This document shows, one piece after another, positions 17,763 through 27,537 of a DNA stretch of 64,000 nucleotides. Position 1 is the stretch's first letter; every line of letters starts with the position of its first letter. The notes below the pieces were generated by a model that saw only the letters and a list, made by a program, of their open reading frames with translations, made no database searches and was not told where the DNA came from. The DNA comes from JAENVU01 sp963765075 (GTDB taxonomy: Bacteria > Actinomycetota > Acidimicrobiia > IMCC26256 > JAENVU01), in assembly GCA_963765075.1 (NCBI GenBank), contig CAVXVA010000003.1:186001-250000 (forward strand), given 5' to 3'. The position numbers and the translations under genes were made by a program.

Positions 17763-19705
17763 GACACAGCCGGTCGAGTCGGAGACAGCAGGACGGGAAC
17801 GGCACCGCCGAGCGAGAGGTCCTGGCCGGTGCCCTGACTTCCGCCCGCGGGCGGCACTGCGGCGGCCACCACATGTTCGAGGGCGTAGTCGGTACATACC
17901 CCGCAGTCGTAGCACGGAGTCCACCGACAATCGGGGAGCCCATGGGCAGCCAGCGATGATTGCCAGTCCTGCCAGAGAAAATCACGATGGAGCCCGGCGG
18001 CGATGTGGTCCCACGGAAGCACTTCGTCTTCGGTGCGGTGCCGGGTGACATACCAGTCGGGATCGAGTCCTTCGGCGGCCATGGCGTCGGTCCAGCGCCC
18101 GAGCTGGAAATGCTCGGACCATTCCTGGAAGGTGCCCCCCGCACGCCAGACCCGCTCGATCACTGCGCCGATCCGGCGATCACCCCGCGACGCGATGCCC
18201 TCGGCGAAGGTCGCCTCGGGATCGTGCCACCGCACTTGGGCCGCGGTCTTGCGCAGGTCGTCGCGCAGCATGTGGATCTTCCGATGCAGCTCCGACGTGC
18301 CGTTCTGGCCGAACCACTGGAACGGCGTGTGGGCCTTCGGGACGAACCCGCCCACCGAGACGGTGCAGCTCGCCTGCTTCGTGTGTTGCTTGCCGATCTT
18401 GACCACGTTGCGCGCCAACTCGGCGATTCCGAGCGTGTCTTCGTCCATCTCGGTCGGGAGACCGACGAGGAAGTAGAGCTTCACCCGTCGCCACCCTTGT
18501 GAATAGGCCCCTTCGACCGCGGCGTAGAGGTCCTCTTCGGTGATCAGTTTGTTGATGACCTGCCGGAGCCGCCACGAGCCGCCCTCGGGCGCGAAGGTGA
18601 GTCCGGTCCGGCGGACCTTCTGAATTTCGCTGGCGATGCCGACGGTGAACGCGTCCACTCTGAGCGACGGGAGCGACACCCCCACATTGCCGCAGCCGAT
18701 CTGATCGCTGACGAGCTCCGACACCAAGGAATCGATTCCGCTGAAGTCGGCACTCGACAGCGATGTCAGCGCGACCTCGTCGTACCCGGTGCGGGCCAGA
18801 CCGGCCTCGACCATGGCGCGAACCTGCTCGGCGGGCCGTTCCCGTACGGGGCGGGTGATCATTCCGGCCTGACAGAACCGACATCCGCGGGTGCACCCTC
18901 GGAACAGCTCGACGTTCAGCCGGTCGTGCACGACCTCGATCAGCGGGACGAGTGGTTCCTTCGGATACGGCCACTCGGCGAGGTCCGCGATGGTTCGTTT
19001 CTCCACGACCGCGGGCACATCACTGAACCTCGGCGTCACCGACGCCAGCGCGGGACCCTCGTACTCGACGTCGTACATCGACGGCACGTACACGCCGGCC
19101 ACCGCGGCCAGCGCTCGGAGCATTCCGGTCCGACCGCCCGGACGCCCGGCCCGCTTCCAGTCGCCGATGCACTCGGTCATCTCGCCGACGGGTTCTTCCC
19201 CGTCACCGATCACGAACGCGTCGACGAAATCGGTCATCGGCTCCGGATTGAACGTGCAGTGACCACCCGCGACTACCACCGGATCGTCCTCGCCCCGCTG
19301 CGCTGCGCGCACCGGAATCCCGGCGAGGTCCAAGCATTCGAGGAGATTCGTGTAGACGAGTTCGGCCGACAAGTTGAAGGCGACGATGTCGAAATCGGCC
19401 GCCGGTCGGTGCGTATCGACCGAGAAGAGTGGCACCGCGTGGTCGCGCAGCGCTGCGGCCAGGTCGAGCCAGGGTGCATACGAACGCTCCGCCGCCGCGT
19501 CGGGGCGCTCGTTCAGGATTTCGTACAGGATCTGCAGGCCTTGATTGGGCAGCCCGATCTCGTACGTATCCGGGTAGACGAGAAGCCAGGAGACCGCGCC
19601 CGGTCCGTGATGAGGACGCCGGCTGCCACGCTCCATCCCGATGTACCGGGCAGGCTTCTCGACCCCGGCCAGGAGCGGCTCGATCCGGGGCCAGAGACTG
19701 GTCAT
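17759..19705 (-). CDS. TIGR03960-type B12-binding/radical SAM protein
   Basis: The product is 648 aa. An N-terminal B12-binding-like Rossmann region (~1-190) precedes a radical SAM barrel whose cluster motif is C-T-R-G-C-R-F-C-Q (CxxxCxxC, about residues 268-275). The C-terminal region carries further conserved Cys (C-Y-D-C-G-V-C) that could bind a second cluster. Members cleave S-adenosylmethionine to a radical; the substrate is unknown. The downstream TIGR03936 gene overlaps by four bases and RNase E follows. Confidence 0.92.
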   Translation of the reverse strand: MTSLWPRIEPLLAGVEKPARYIGMERGSRRPHHGPGAVSWLLVYPDTYEIGLPNQGLQILYEILNERPDAAAERSYAPWLDLAAALRDHAVPLFSVDTHRPAADFDIVAFNLSAELVYTNLLECLDLAGIPVRAAQRGEDDPVVVAGGHCTFNPEPMTDFVDAFVIGDGEEPVGEMTECIGDWKRAGRPGGRTGMLRALAAVAGVYVPSMYDVEYEGPALASVTPRFSDVPAVVEKRTIADLAEWPYPKEPLVPLIEVVHDRLNVELFRGCTRGCRFCQAGMITRPVRERPAEQVRAMVEAGLARTGYDEVALTSLSSADFSGIDSLVSELVSDQIGCGNVGVSLPSLRVDAFTVGIASEIQKVRRTGLTFAPEGGSWRLRQVINKLITEEDLYAAVEGAYSQGWRRVKLYFLVGLPTEMDEDTLGIAELARNVVKIGKQHTKQASCTVSVGGFVPKAHTPFQWFGQNGTSELHRKIHMLRDDLRKTAAQVRWHDPEATFAEGIASRGDRRIGAVIERVWRAGGTFQEWSEHFQLGRWTDAMAAEGLDPDWYVTRHRTEDEVLPWDHIAAGLHRDFLWQDWQSSLAAHGLPDCRWTPCYDCGVCTDYALEHVVAAAVPPAGGSQGTGQDLSLGGAVPVLLSPTRPAVS

Positions 19706-19731
19706 GACGGGTCGAGCCTACTCGGCAGGGT

Positions 19732-20691
19732 TCAGGTGGTTGTCGTCGTCGGCGACAACGTTGTGGTCGTCGTGGTGGTGGTGGACGACGTGGTGGTGGT
19801 CGTGCTCGATGGCGGCAGCGTCGGCGGGACGGTCGGCGCCACGGTCGGAGGCGGCGGCGGTGGTGCATCCGAGAACGGCGCCGGGACACGCGGGCCGTTG
19901 AGCACGTAGACCGGAGTCCCCACCGGCAGCGACGCATAGATCCAGTCGGCCGAGTTCATCGGGACCCGAACACACCCGTGCGACGCCGGGCCGCCAGGGA
20001 CCGAGGTCGCCCCATGAATCGCGATGTTGCCGTTGAAGTAGGAGGGCTTGTAGAGCTTTCCGAGGTCTCCGGTCTGCCAACCGCCGACCTTGCCCGAGAC
20101 CCGGAACGAACCTCCGGGCGTGACCGCCGTCGCGCACCGACCCTTGACGCAGAAGCGCTCGCCGCTCCCGGTCGAGACCGAGACGATGCGGTACAAGCTG
20201 CCGCCCTTGTAGAAGAACAGGACCTGCCGCGCGACATCGACCTCCACCCGGGTCGCACCTCCGCTCGGAACCGACGCGCCCGGAATCACCGGGCTCGCCA
20301 GCTTCGCTCGGGTCGCCGGTCCGGCCACGCCGTCGCGGCCGAGCCCGTTGACCTTCTGGAACGCCATCACGGCGTGCGAGGTGGCCGCGCTGTACTGGCC
20401 ATCGGGGCTGACGTCGTAGTGCAGTTCGGCCAGCCGCTGTTGGAGGGCGGTGACCTCCGGACCCGAGCTGCCGGGACGGAGACCGTCGAACGGCGCGGTC
20501 GTGACGGTCGTGGAACTCGTCGACGACGAGGAGGACGAAGACGACGAGGAGGTCGACGACGAACCCTGGTGCTTCGCGCGCGGCGCGGCCGAACGCGCCG
20601 AAACCCGGTCGGTACCACCGCTCGAGCACGCGCCGAGCGTGACCGCGATCGCGATGCCACCCACCAGGAACCTGCCGCGCGACGCCTTCAA
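19732..20691 (-). CDS. L,D-transpeptidase lipoprotein with peptidoglycan-binding domain
   Basis: The product is 319 aa. A lipoprotein signal peptide ends in lipobox L-G-A-C (Cys ~22). A long Ser-rich linker follows, then a PG_binding_1 domain (~75-135), then a YkuD L,D-transpeptidase domain with the catalytic S-H-G-C-V-R-V motif (~240-246), and a Pro/Thr-rich tail. It would form 3-3 peptidoglycan crosslinks or attach proteins outside the membrane. The TTG start at 20691 is supported by AGGAGG five bases upstream and by overlap with the rodA stop (TTGA). An apparent in-frame fusion to RodA upstream is an artefact of the rodA frameshift. Confidence 0.9.
   Translation of the reverse strand: MKASRGRFLVGGIAIAVTLGACSSGGTDRVSARSAAPRAKHQGSSSTSSSSSSSSSSTSSTTVTTAPFDGLRPGSSGPEVTALQQRLAELHYDVSPDGQYSAATSHAVMAFQKVNGLGRDGVAGPATRAKLASPVIPGASVPSGGATRVEVDVARQVLFFYKGGSLYRIVSVSTGSGERFCVKGRCATAVTPGGSFRVSGKVGGWQTGDLGKLYKPSYFNGNIAIHGATSVPGGPASHGCVRVPMNSADWIYASLPVGTPVYVLNGPRVPAPFSDAPPPPPPTVAPTVPPTLPPSSTTTTTSSTTTTTTTTLSPTTTTT
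19736..19806 (-). repeat. low-complexity threonine-coding tract
   Basis: A tract of ACC/ACG/ACA codons on the minus strand encodes the Thr-rich C-terminal tail of the L,D-transpeptidase. Such tracts often vary in length between strains by slippage. Confidence 0.75.
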
Positions 20692-21825
20692 CTGAACCTC
20701 CTCATGTGCACATTGGCGACCAGACCAATGCACGCGAACGACACGATGATCGACGACCCGCCGTAGCTCATGAAGGGAAGTGGGATCCCGGTCACCGGCA
20801 TGATGCCGGTGGCCATTCCCACGTTCTCGAACACTTGGGCAACGAACATCGCCAGGACTCCCATGCAACACAGCGCTCCGAATGGATCTTGAGCCAGCCG
20901 GGCCGCACGGGAAGTTCGCCACACGATAATCGCGAAGAGCCCCAGTACCACGGCTCCGCCGACGAATCCGAGCTCCTCGCCCACCACCGTGAAGATGAAG
21001 TCGGTGTGCTGTTCGGGTACGTGTTGACCGTTCGTCTGTGATCCCTTGAACAGGCCCTTTCCGGTCAGACCTCCGGTCCCGATGGCGATCTCGGATTGCT
21101 TCTGGTTGTACCCCGATCGCTCTTGATCGGCGCTCGGTATCGGTGAACGACTTGATCCGGTCGATTTGGTACTGATCGAGCACTCCGGACTGGACGGCGA
21201 CGACGGCGAAGGTAAAGCCGAGCAACACGAGGACCACCAGATGGCGGGCCCGGGCGCCGGCCATCATCAGAACGGTGAACACCATGGCCATGAGCACCAT
21301 GTCGGTCCCGAGGTCGGGCTGGAGCATGATGAGACCCATCGGGACGGCACAGATCGCGAGCGCGGTGATCAAACGTCGGCCGCCCATCTCCTCACGGTGA
21401 CGCGTGCAATACGCGGCGAGCACGAGCGTGAGGAAGATCTTGGCGAACTCCCCCGGCTGGATCTGAAAGGGCCCGATGTCGAAGCGAGCTTGAGCGCCCT
21501 TCACCTCGACGCCGAACTTGAGGACCGCGACGAGCATCAGCACGGTGGCGAAGTAGCCGAGGAGCGAGAGCTCGCGGAGCCGCCGGTAGTCAATCATCAT
21601 CAGCACCACCATCGCGACCAACCCGATCACGATGGCGATCACCTGCCGTTTGACGAAGAACATCGGGTCGAGGTCTTCGGATTCAAGGATGCGGTGAGTC
21701 GACGCGTAGACCATGAGCAGGCCGAGCCCGCCGAGCACGAGCGGTGGACCGAACAGGAGGGGATCCACGTGCCGAAGCGGCGACTCCTGTATTCGGGATC
21801 GACGCTCGGAGGCGATGACGGCCAT
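20688..21825 (-). pseudogene. rodA: rodA (FtsW/RodA/SpoVE-family), one frameshift
   Basis: The product would be ~378 aa, a SEDS glycosyltransferase that polymerises lipid II during elongation with its partner PBP2. The N-terminal part (21825 to about 21140) reads through multiple membrane helices to D-R-I-K-S-F-T-D. The remainder, from S-G-Y-N-Q-K to the end (V-A-N-V-H-M-R-R-F-S), is in another frame. Removing one T near 21138 restores the usual F-x-D-P-x-A-D-x-x-x-S-G-Y-N loop. Because everything on both sides is well conserved, the lesion is either very recent or a base-calling error. The start lies 4 bp after the mrdA stop. Confidence 0.85.
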
Positions 21826-21829
21826 CGAG

Positions 21830-23774
21830 TCAGTTCCCTGTCGGCGGTGAGATGTTACGAACCGGACCGACCGGCAAGGCGTTGAGATGTTCCATGATCG
21901 CGCGGGAAATCGGAGCGGCAGTCTGGGCGCCGTAGCCACCCTCTTCCACCATCACGAGCACCACGTACCGAGGTTGGACGGCGGGCGTCATCCCGACGAA
22001 CCACGACGTGTTCTGCTTCCCTTGCACCTGGGCAGTTCCGGTCTTGCCGGCGGCGAGCCCCTTCGGGAATCCGGCGAACGCCGCCACCGCGGTGCCCTTG
22101 GGATCCTCGACCACGTTGGTGAAGCCCGCCATCAGCGTGGCCGCCTCGGGGATCTCCAGGCGGCTCAGGGTGATCGGCGCGAGATCGCGAACCTTCTTGG
22201 CAGCGAGGTCTTCGGGGTCGGCGGGGTCGACCCCGGCGCGGAACACGCTGCTGGCGAGCCGGGGCGAGTAGCGCGTTCCTCCGTCGGCCAGCGTCAGATA
22301 AGCGGATGCCATCTGAATGGGCGTGACGAGCATGTCGCCCTGGCCGATCGACGACAGGATGTTGTCACCGGGCAACCATTCGGGATACGGAAACGCCGCG
22401 GGGTTCTTGTCGTGAATCGACTGCTTCCACTGGGCGTCCGGGACCCGACCGACCGACTCCGCGGGCAGGGCGATCCCGGTCGCTTGACCGAACCCGAAGT
22501 CTTTCGCCGTCGTTTGCAGGGCACCGCCCGTGGCGTCACCGTTCTTCTGGCGGGCGAAGAGTTCGCCCCCGATCCGGTAGAAGTACACGTCGCTCGACAC
22601 GGCGAGCGCCCGGCTCAGGTTCACCCTGCCGTTGGCACCCTCCCCGGTGAACGGGTGGTCGGGGTCGGTCGGGTAGGCGTACTTGGCGTTGTCGACGATG
22701 GTCGTGTTCGCGTTGATCACGCCGGCGCGCAGCCCCGCGACCGCGGTCACCAACTTGAAGGTCGAGGCCGGCGCGTACATACCGGAGACGGCGCGGTTCA
22801 CGAGGGGCAGGTTGTTCTTCGGGTCCCCCAGCCAGTCCCACGTCGGCTGGAGGATGCCGTTGACGAACTCGTTCGCGTTGAACGTGGGTGCCGACGCCAG
22901 CGCGACCACGGAACCATCGGTCGTGTCCAACACGATCGCGGCGCCGGCCGGTGCCTTCAGGAGCTCGAACTTTGCCTTGTTCGCCGGATTCTTGACCGTT
23001 CTCGCGGCCTCGAGACCCTGCTGGAGCGCACGCTCGGCGGCCTGCTGGACATCCAGGTCGACGGTGAGGCGCACGTCGCGTCCGGCACGCGCGGGGCGCG
23101 TGTCGAGCCGCCGGATCACCCGATTCGTCGCATCGACCTCCACCCGGGTCACACCCGGACGGCCGCGCAGGTCCGACTTCGTAGGTGAGCTCGACCCCGC
23201 TCTTCCCGATCTTGTCGCCGAGTTGGTACGCGTTGGGATCAACCTGCGCCTTGAGCTCGGCCTCGTTGATCTCGCCGAGGTACCCGAGCACATGAAACGC
23301 GCTCGTCTTGTTCACGTACTGACGGATCGGGACGGTCGCGGCGCGAACGCCCGGGAACTCGGTTCGGTGTTCCGATACGTATTGCAACTGCTCGAACGTG
23401 AGGTCGTCGGCGACTGCGCACCGCCGTATACAGCGAGTTCCGCGGATCCTCGAGCCGCGCTTCGAGCTGCTTCGGGGTCTTCCCGAGCAGCACCGACAAC
23501 TCAGCACGACGGCGCGTCGCTGCCGGTCCGAGATCGTGCGATCGACGGTGATGACATTCGCCATCCGGTTATCGACCAGCACGCGGCCCTTCGCGTCCAG
23601 GATCCGCCCGCGCGGCGCCGGCTCGATGATTTCTCGCACCGAGTTCTGCGCGGCCGCGGTCTGAAACTCGGAGGTCGTGGCCACCTGGAGATACCAGAGC
23701 CGCGCGAAGAGCGCGCCGAAGAGCGCGAGTGCGATCACACTGATCACGCTGGCCCGGACGCGCTGCATACTCAT
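21830..23774 (-). pseudogene. mrdA: mrdA, penicillin-binding protein 2, three frameshifts
   Basis: The reconstructed protein of ~645 aa has an N-terminal membrane anchor (M-S-M-Q-R-V-R-A start), the PBP dimerisation domain and a transpeptidase domain. The active-site Ser is in A-P-A-S-T-F-K (SxxK), then S-S-D and the K-T-G-T-A box. The frame changes near 23505-23520, 23414-23418 and 23180, each fixed by one base, and in each case the conserved PBP2 sequence resumes at once (V-L-L-G-K-T-P-K, V-A-D-D-L-T-F-E, D-L-R-G-R-P-G-V). The last ~450 residues, including the whole transpeptidase domain, are in one intact frame. It would work with RodA in the elongation complex. Confidence 0.85.
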
Positions 23775-23793
23775 CGAAGGTGTCCCATGCGAC

Positions 23794-24307
23794 TCAATAT
23801 CCTGCCCCACCGAGCATCGCTGGTGACCGCGGGCGGGCCGCCGAGATCGCCAACGGGAAGATGACCAAGGCCACGACCCCGTCGTACAGCCCCGCCAACA
23901 GGATGATCTGCACGGATCGCAGGACGAAGAGCTGTTGCTGGCCGACCAGCGCGCCGAGGCCGACGTACAAGGTTCCGGCCGCGATCCCGGCCGCGGTCGC
24001 GACCAACGGATTCACCCACCAGGCCGGGCGAGCGAGCCTGCGCTGCAACATGCCGACGAAATACGCGGTCGAGACCGAAGGCGAGCGCCGACAGCCCGAG
24101 CGGGGTCTGGAGGAAGGCATCGCTCGCGAGCCCCGCGGCGAACCCGAACGCCGCGCCCGTCTCCGGCCCGTAGCGAACCGCGATCGCCACGGCGGCCACG
24201 AGTCCGAGGTCCGGCACGACATCGGCGATGCGCAGGTAAGGGAACAACGCGGTCTGGAGCACGACGAGCAGGATCAGCATCAGCGCGAGCCGTCCCAGTC
24301 TGAGCAT
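23794..24307 (-). pseudogene. mreD: mreD, rod shape-determining membrane protein, one frameshift
   Basis: The product would be ~170 aa with about five membrane helices. The first part (24307 to ~24072) matches MreD through L-G-L-S-A-L-A-F-G-L. After one extra base near 24070 the continuation A-Y-F-V-G-M-L-Q-R-R and the last two helices follow in another frame, ending at 23794. The ATG at 24307 overlaps the mreC stop (TGATG). MreD links MreC to the other elongation proteins in the membrane. Confidence 0.85.
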
Positions 24308-25140
24308 CACGGTGGCTCCGGGAACCGCAGGACCCGCACGTACTCGGTCTGGTTGGCGTTGGCGTGCAGTCGGACGGTGATGCGGGCCGCGAGGCTGCCC
24401 GGCGGATGCTCGACTTTGACGACGCGACCGACGGGGATGTTCGGTGGGAACGGCCCTTCGACACTGCCGACGGTCACCAACTCGTCACCCGCCTTGATCT
24501 GGGCCTTCGCGTCGACCGAGTCCATGCGCTGGAGGGTGGCGTCCGGATTGCCGTTCAAGACCCCGCGGTCTCCGGTCCGGACCGCGCGGACTCCGACCGC
24601 GGAGTCGCGGTCGGTCAGGAGCAACACCGTGGACCGGCGGCGCGAGACTCGCGCGAGACGGCCCAAGAGTCCATCGCCCGACACGACTGGCATGTCGGTG
24701 GCCAGCCCAAAGCTCGAACCCTTGTTCAGTCCGACGGTCGACTCGAAGTTGCCGGGAGAACCAAGAATGATCTGCGCGTTCACGCCCGCGATGTTCGGCG
24801 CAAACGGCAGGCCGGACAACCGGGAGAGTTCTTCGATCTGGCGCCGCGCGTTCCGGCCTTGGATCGCCTGACCCCGCGCCTGTTGCAACTCTCGACGCAG
24901 CTTCCGGTTCTCGTCCTTGATGTCGCCGGCGCGGGTCACGCCATCCCACCAGTTGTCGATCGGCTGCAGCGCCGAGTCGACAGCATCCTGGATCGGGGCG
25001 AACGCGTCGCGCGCGGTGTTGCGGATGCGGCCACCGATCCCGGAATTCCCGCCCCGGGAATCCAACGTGATCAACGTGATCGACGTAAGGATCAAGAAAA
25101 TCAGGATGTTTCGCCGCCGATGCGACCCTGGACCGGTCAC
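24307..25140 (-). CDS. mreC: rod shape-determining protein MreC
   Basis: The product is 277 aa and intact. It has a short cytoplasmic tail, one membrane helix (~11-26), a coiled coil (~70-110, rich in E, R, Q and L) and a two-barrel extracytoplasmic domain ending near residue 265. MreC scaffolds the elongation complex and activates PBP2. It lies between mreB (28 bp upstream) and mreD (overlapping stop/start). Confidence 0.95.
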   Translation of the reverse strand: MTGPGSHRRRNILIFLILTSITLITLDSRGGNSGIGGRIRNTARDAFAPIQDAVDSALQPIDNWWDGVTRAGDIKDENRKLRRELQQARGQAIQGRNARRQIEELSRLSGLPFAPNIAGVNAQIILGSPGNFESTVGLNKGSSFGLATDMPVVSGDGLLGRLARVSRRRSTVLLLTDRDSAVGVRAVRTGDRGVLNGNPDATLQRMDSVDAKAQIKAGDELVTVGSVEGPFPPNIPVGRVVKVEHPPGSLAARITVRLHANANQTEYVRVLRFPEPP

Positions 25141-25168
25141 CGTTCTCGCTCAGACCCGACGACGCGGC

Positions 25169-26200
25169 TCAGGAGGATTTCTGCGAGATCAGGTTTCTGA
25201 ACGCAGCTTCTTCCAGATACTGACCGGAGCCGATGACCACCGAGTAGAGCGGGTTGTCGGCGATGACGATAGGCATCCCCGTCTCGACTTCGAGCCGACG
25301 ATCGAGGCCGTGCAGCAGTGCACCGCCACCGGTGATCACGATGCCGCGCTCCATGATGTCGGCCGCGAGTTCCGGCGGGGTCTTGTCGAGCGTGACCTTC
25401 ACCGCGTCGACGATCGCCGACACCGGTTCCTCGATCGCCTCGCGAATCTCTTCGGTCGACACGACGATGGTCTTGGGCAGGCCGGTGACGAGATCACGAC
25501 CGCGCACTTCGGCGTAGAGCTCTTCCTCGAGCGGGTGCGCGCTCGCCAGCGCCATCTTGATCTCCTCCGCGGTGCGCTCACCGAGCGCAAGGGAGTACTC
25601 CTTCTTCACGAAGTTGATGATCGACTCGTCGAGCTCATCGCCGGCGATCCGAATCGATTCGCTCGCGACGATGCCGCCGAGCGAGATCACCGCGACCTCG
25701 GTCGTGCCGCCGCCGATGTCGACCACCATGTTGCCGGCCGGCTCGTGGACCGGCAGCCCCGCGCCGATCGCCGCGGCCATGGGCTCTTCGATGATGTCGG
25801 CGGGCTTCCGCGCGCCCGCGTGCTCTGCGGCATCCACGACCGCGCGTTGTTCGACGCCGGTGACGCCCGACGGCACGCAGATCACCATACGGGGCCGCGC
25901 CCAGCGGCGCGTGTGTACTCGTTGGATGAAGTAGCGGAGCATCTTCTCGCAGATGTCGAAATCCGCGATCACGCCATCCTTGAGCGGTCGAATGGCCTGG
26001 ATGTGACCGGGCGTCCGGCCGATCATGCGCTTGGCTTCGGCTCCGACCGCGAGCGGGCGTCCGTCCTTGACGTTGATCGCCACCACGGACGGCTCGTTGA
26101 GCACGATCCCTCGGCCGCGCACATAGATGAGCGTGTTCGCCGTTCCGAGGTCCACGGCCATGTCGCGGCCCACGAGATTCGAATACCAAGGTTCGGACAC
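25169..26200 (-). CDS. mreB: rod shape-determining protein MreB
   Basis: The product is 343 aa, an actin-like ATPase. Phosphate-binding motifs D-L-G-T-A-N-T, D-I-G-G-G-T-T-E and the C-terminal I-T-G-G-G-A-L-L are intact. MreB filaments direct lateral wall synthesis. The GTG start gives a short N-terminus before M-A-V-D-L-G-T. mreB and mreC are unbroken while the three downstream genes of the same locus carry frameshifts. Confidence 0.96.
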   Translation of the reverse strand: MSEPWYSNLVGRDMAVDLGTANTLIYVRGRGIVLNEPSVVAINVKDGRPLAVGAEAKRMIGRTPGHIQAIRPLKDGVIADFDICEKMLRYFIQRVHTRRWARPRMVICVPSGVTGVEQRAVVDAAEHAGARKPADIIEEPMAAAIGAGLPVHEPAGNMVVDIGGGTTEVAVISLGGIVASESIRIAGDELDESIINFVKKEYSLALGERTAEEIKMALASAHPLEEELYAEVRGRDLVTGLPKTIVVSTEEIREAIEEPVSAIVDAVKVTLDKTPPELAADIMERGIVITGGGALLHGLDRRLEVETGMPIVIADNPLYSVVIGSGQYLEEAAFRNLISQKSS

Positions 26201-26320
26201 AGTGCAATTCCCGGGACGCGGCCTGAGGTCGAAAGGCTACGACCTTCGCCCGCACCAGGCCACTCGCGGCGTTCTGCGGTTCCGGACCGGCGGGCGACGG
26301 GGCGTAGTGTGCTCCGTTCT

Positions 26321-26728
26321 ATGACCGATCGCACACTCGTTCTCTGCAAGCCCGATGCCGTCGAGCGCAAGCTGGTGGGCGAAATTGTCCGCCGCATCGA
26401 GGCCAAACAACTCACCATCGTGGCGATGGAGCTGCGGACCCTCGACCGGGCCACCGCCGAAGCCCACTACGCCGAGCACGCCGAGAAGCCGTTCTTCGAC
26501 GAATTGGTGACCTTCATCACCCGGAGTCCGTTGGTGGCGATCGTGGCCGAGGGGCCCGAGGCGTTCAAGGTCTGGCGCACCCTCATGGGGACGACCAATC
26601 CTCGCGAGGCGGCTCCCGGAACGATCCGCGGCGACCTCGCGATCGAGATGGGCGAGAACCTCGTCCACGGCTCCGACTCCACCGAGTCCGCCGCCCGCGA
26701 GATCGCGCTCTTCTTCCCCAACCTCTAG
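26321..26728 (+). CDS. ndk: nucleoside diphosphate kinase
   Basis: The product is 135 aa. It transfers the gamma-phosphate between NTPs and NDPs through the catalytic His in N-L-V-H-G-S-D-S (about residue 116). The N-terminal L-V-L-C-K-P-D-A motif and the G-T-T-N-P substrate loop are present. The ATG at 26321 gives the standard N-terminus; the long open frame upstream lies antisense to mreB. It is divergent from mreB and its last four bases overlap the convergent neighbour. Confidence 0.97.
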   Translation: MTDRTLVLCKPDAVERKLVGEIVRRIEAKQLTIVAMELRTLDRATAEAHYAEHAEKPFFDELVTFITRSPLVAIVAEGPEAFKVWRTLMGTTNPREAAPGTIRGDLAIEMGENLVHGSDSTESAAREIALFFPNL

Positions 26729-27423
26729 CCGACGCCCTGCCGCTCCCGCAGCTGCGGGCTCAGGCGTAGATGTTGATGGCGTCGGTCGAGGCCGAGCGCT
26801 TCCGGGTTGCCGCGACCGGTCGCCGCCAGCGCGAAGTCCCATGCCGCGCCGGTCAGAGCCTCGCCGCCGCCCGACACCGCGAACTCCGGCACACCATCGA
26901 ACCGCAACGTCATCCCCGGCCAGCCGCGCTGGGTGAGCACATCGGCGATGTGGGACACCGCCGCCTTCGGGTCGAGATCCGCGGTCGCCTCCTGGCCGAT
27001 CGCCACCCGGATGTCGTCGGCATGCAACACCATGTCGGACCACAGCGCCTCGACACCCTCCCCCAACGTTCCCGCCGCGCCGCCCGGTGCCGGGCTCGCC
27101 CACGCGTCGTCGTCGAACAGGGCCAGGAGCGCGGCCAGCTGCGGACGCAACTCGGAAAGTTCGTCGGCCGTCTCGGCCGGAGTCTTTCCGACGCGCTCGT
27201 CGACCTCGCGTTGGGTGGCCTCGTCGGAACCCAGACCGTCGAACCGTCCGGCAACGACATCGGCAAACTGACCGACGACATGCTTCGCGACATCACCGGC
27301 CGACCACCCTGCACACCGACTCGGCTGATCCCAGCCGGTCGCGTCCACCGAACGGATCAACGATTCGAACCGCACGAGTTCCGGTTCGAACTCGGCAAGG
27401 GTGACGGGGCGGGGCAGGCTCAT
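26725..27423 (-). CDS. maleylpyruvate isomerase-fold (mycothiol-dependent type) family protein
   Basis: The product is 232 aa. The N-terminal four-helix DinB-like domain shows the MDMPI_N pattern: W-D-Q-P-S-R-C-A-G-W-S-A-G-D-V-A-K-H near residues 30-48, then a conserved His in M-V-L-H-A-D-D-I. Members use mycothiol, the actinobacterial thiol, or bind metal; the exact reaction is unknown. The ATG at 27423 is preferred over a TTG four codons upstream because a GGAG lies 8 bases before it. Convergent with ndk, overlapping by 4 bp. Confidence 0.78.
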   Translation of the reverse strand: MSLPRPVTLAEFEPELVRFESLIRSVDATGWDQPSRCAGWSAGDVAKHVVGQFADVVAGRFDGLGSDEATQREVDERVGKTPAETADELSELRPQLAALLALFDDDAWASPAPGGAAGTLGEGVEALWSDMVLHADDIRVAIGQEATADLDPKAAVSHIADVLTQRGWPGMTLRFDGVPEFAVSGGGEALTGAAWDFALAATGRGNPEALGLDRRHQHLRLSPQLRERQGVG

Positions 27424-27537
27424 CGCAATCTCCAAACACTCGCAGGGTGAGAGGTCGCACCTTCGCGGTCCGCGCCCGGGGCGTCAATGGGCCGCGGAGT
27501 GCCATCGGTCACCCGGCGACCGCGGTGGCACCCCGGC

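Noticed and set aside
19732..21939. A 735-codon frame that looks like a RodA/L,D-transpeptidase fusion
   Set aside because: The middle ~150 residues are Arg/Gly-rich nonsense; the true RodA C-terminus continues in another frame and the transpeptidase has its own start with AGGAGG at 20691.
26745..26758. Perfect palindrome CCCGCAGCTGCGGG near the end of ndk
   Set aside because: It lies inside the coding region of the convergent gene and has no T-run, so I could not support it as a terminator.
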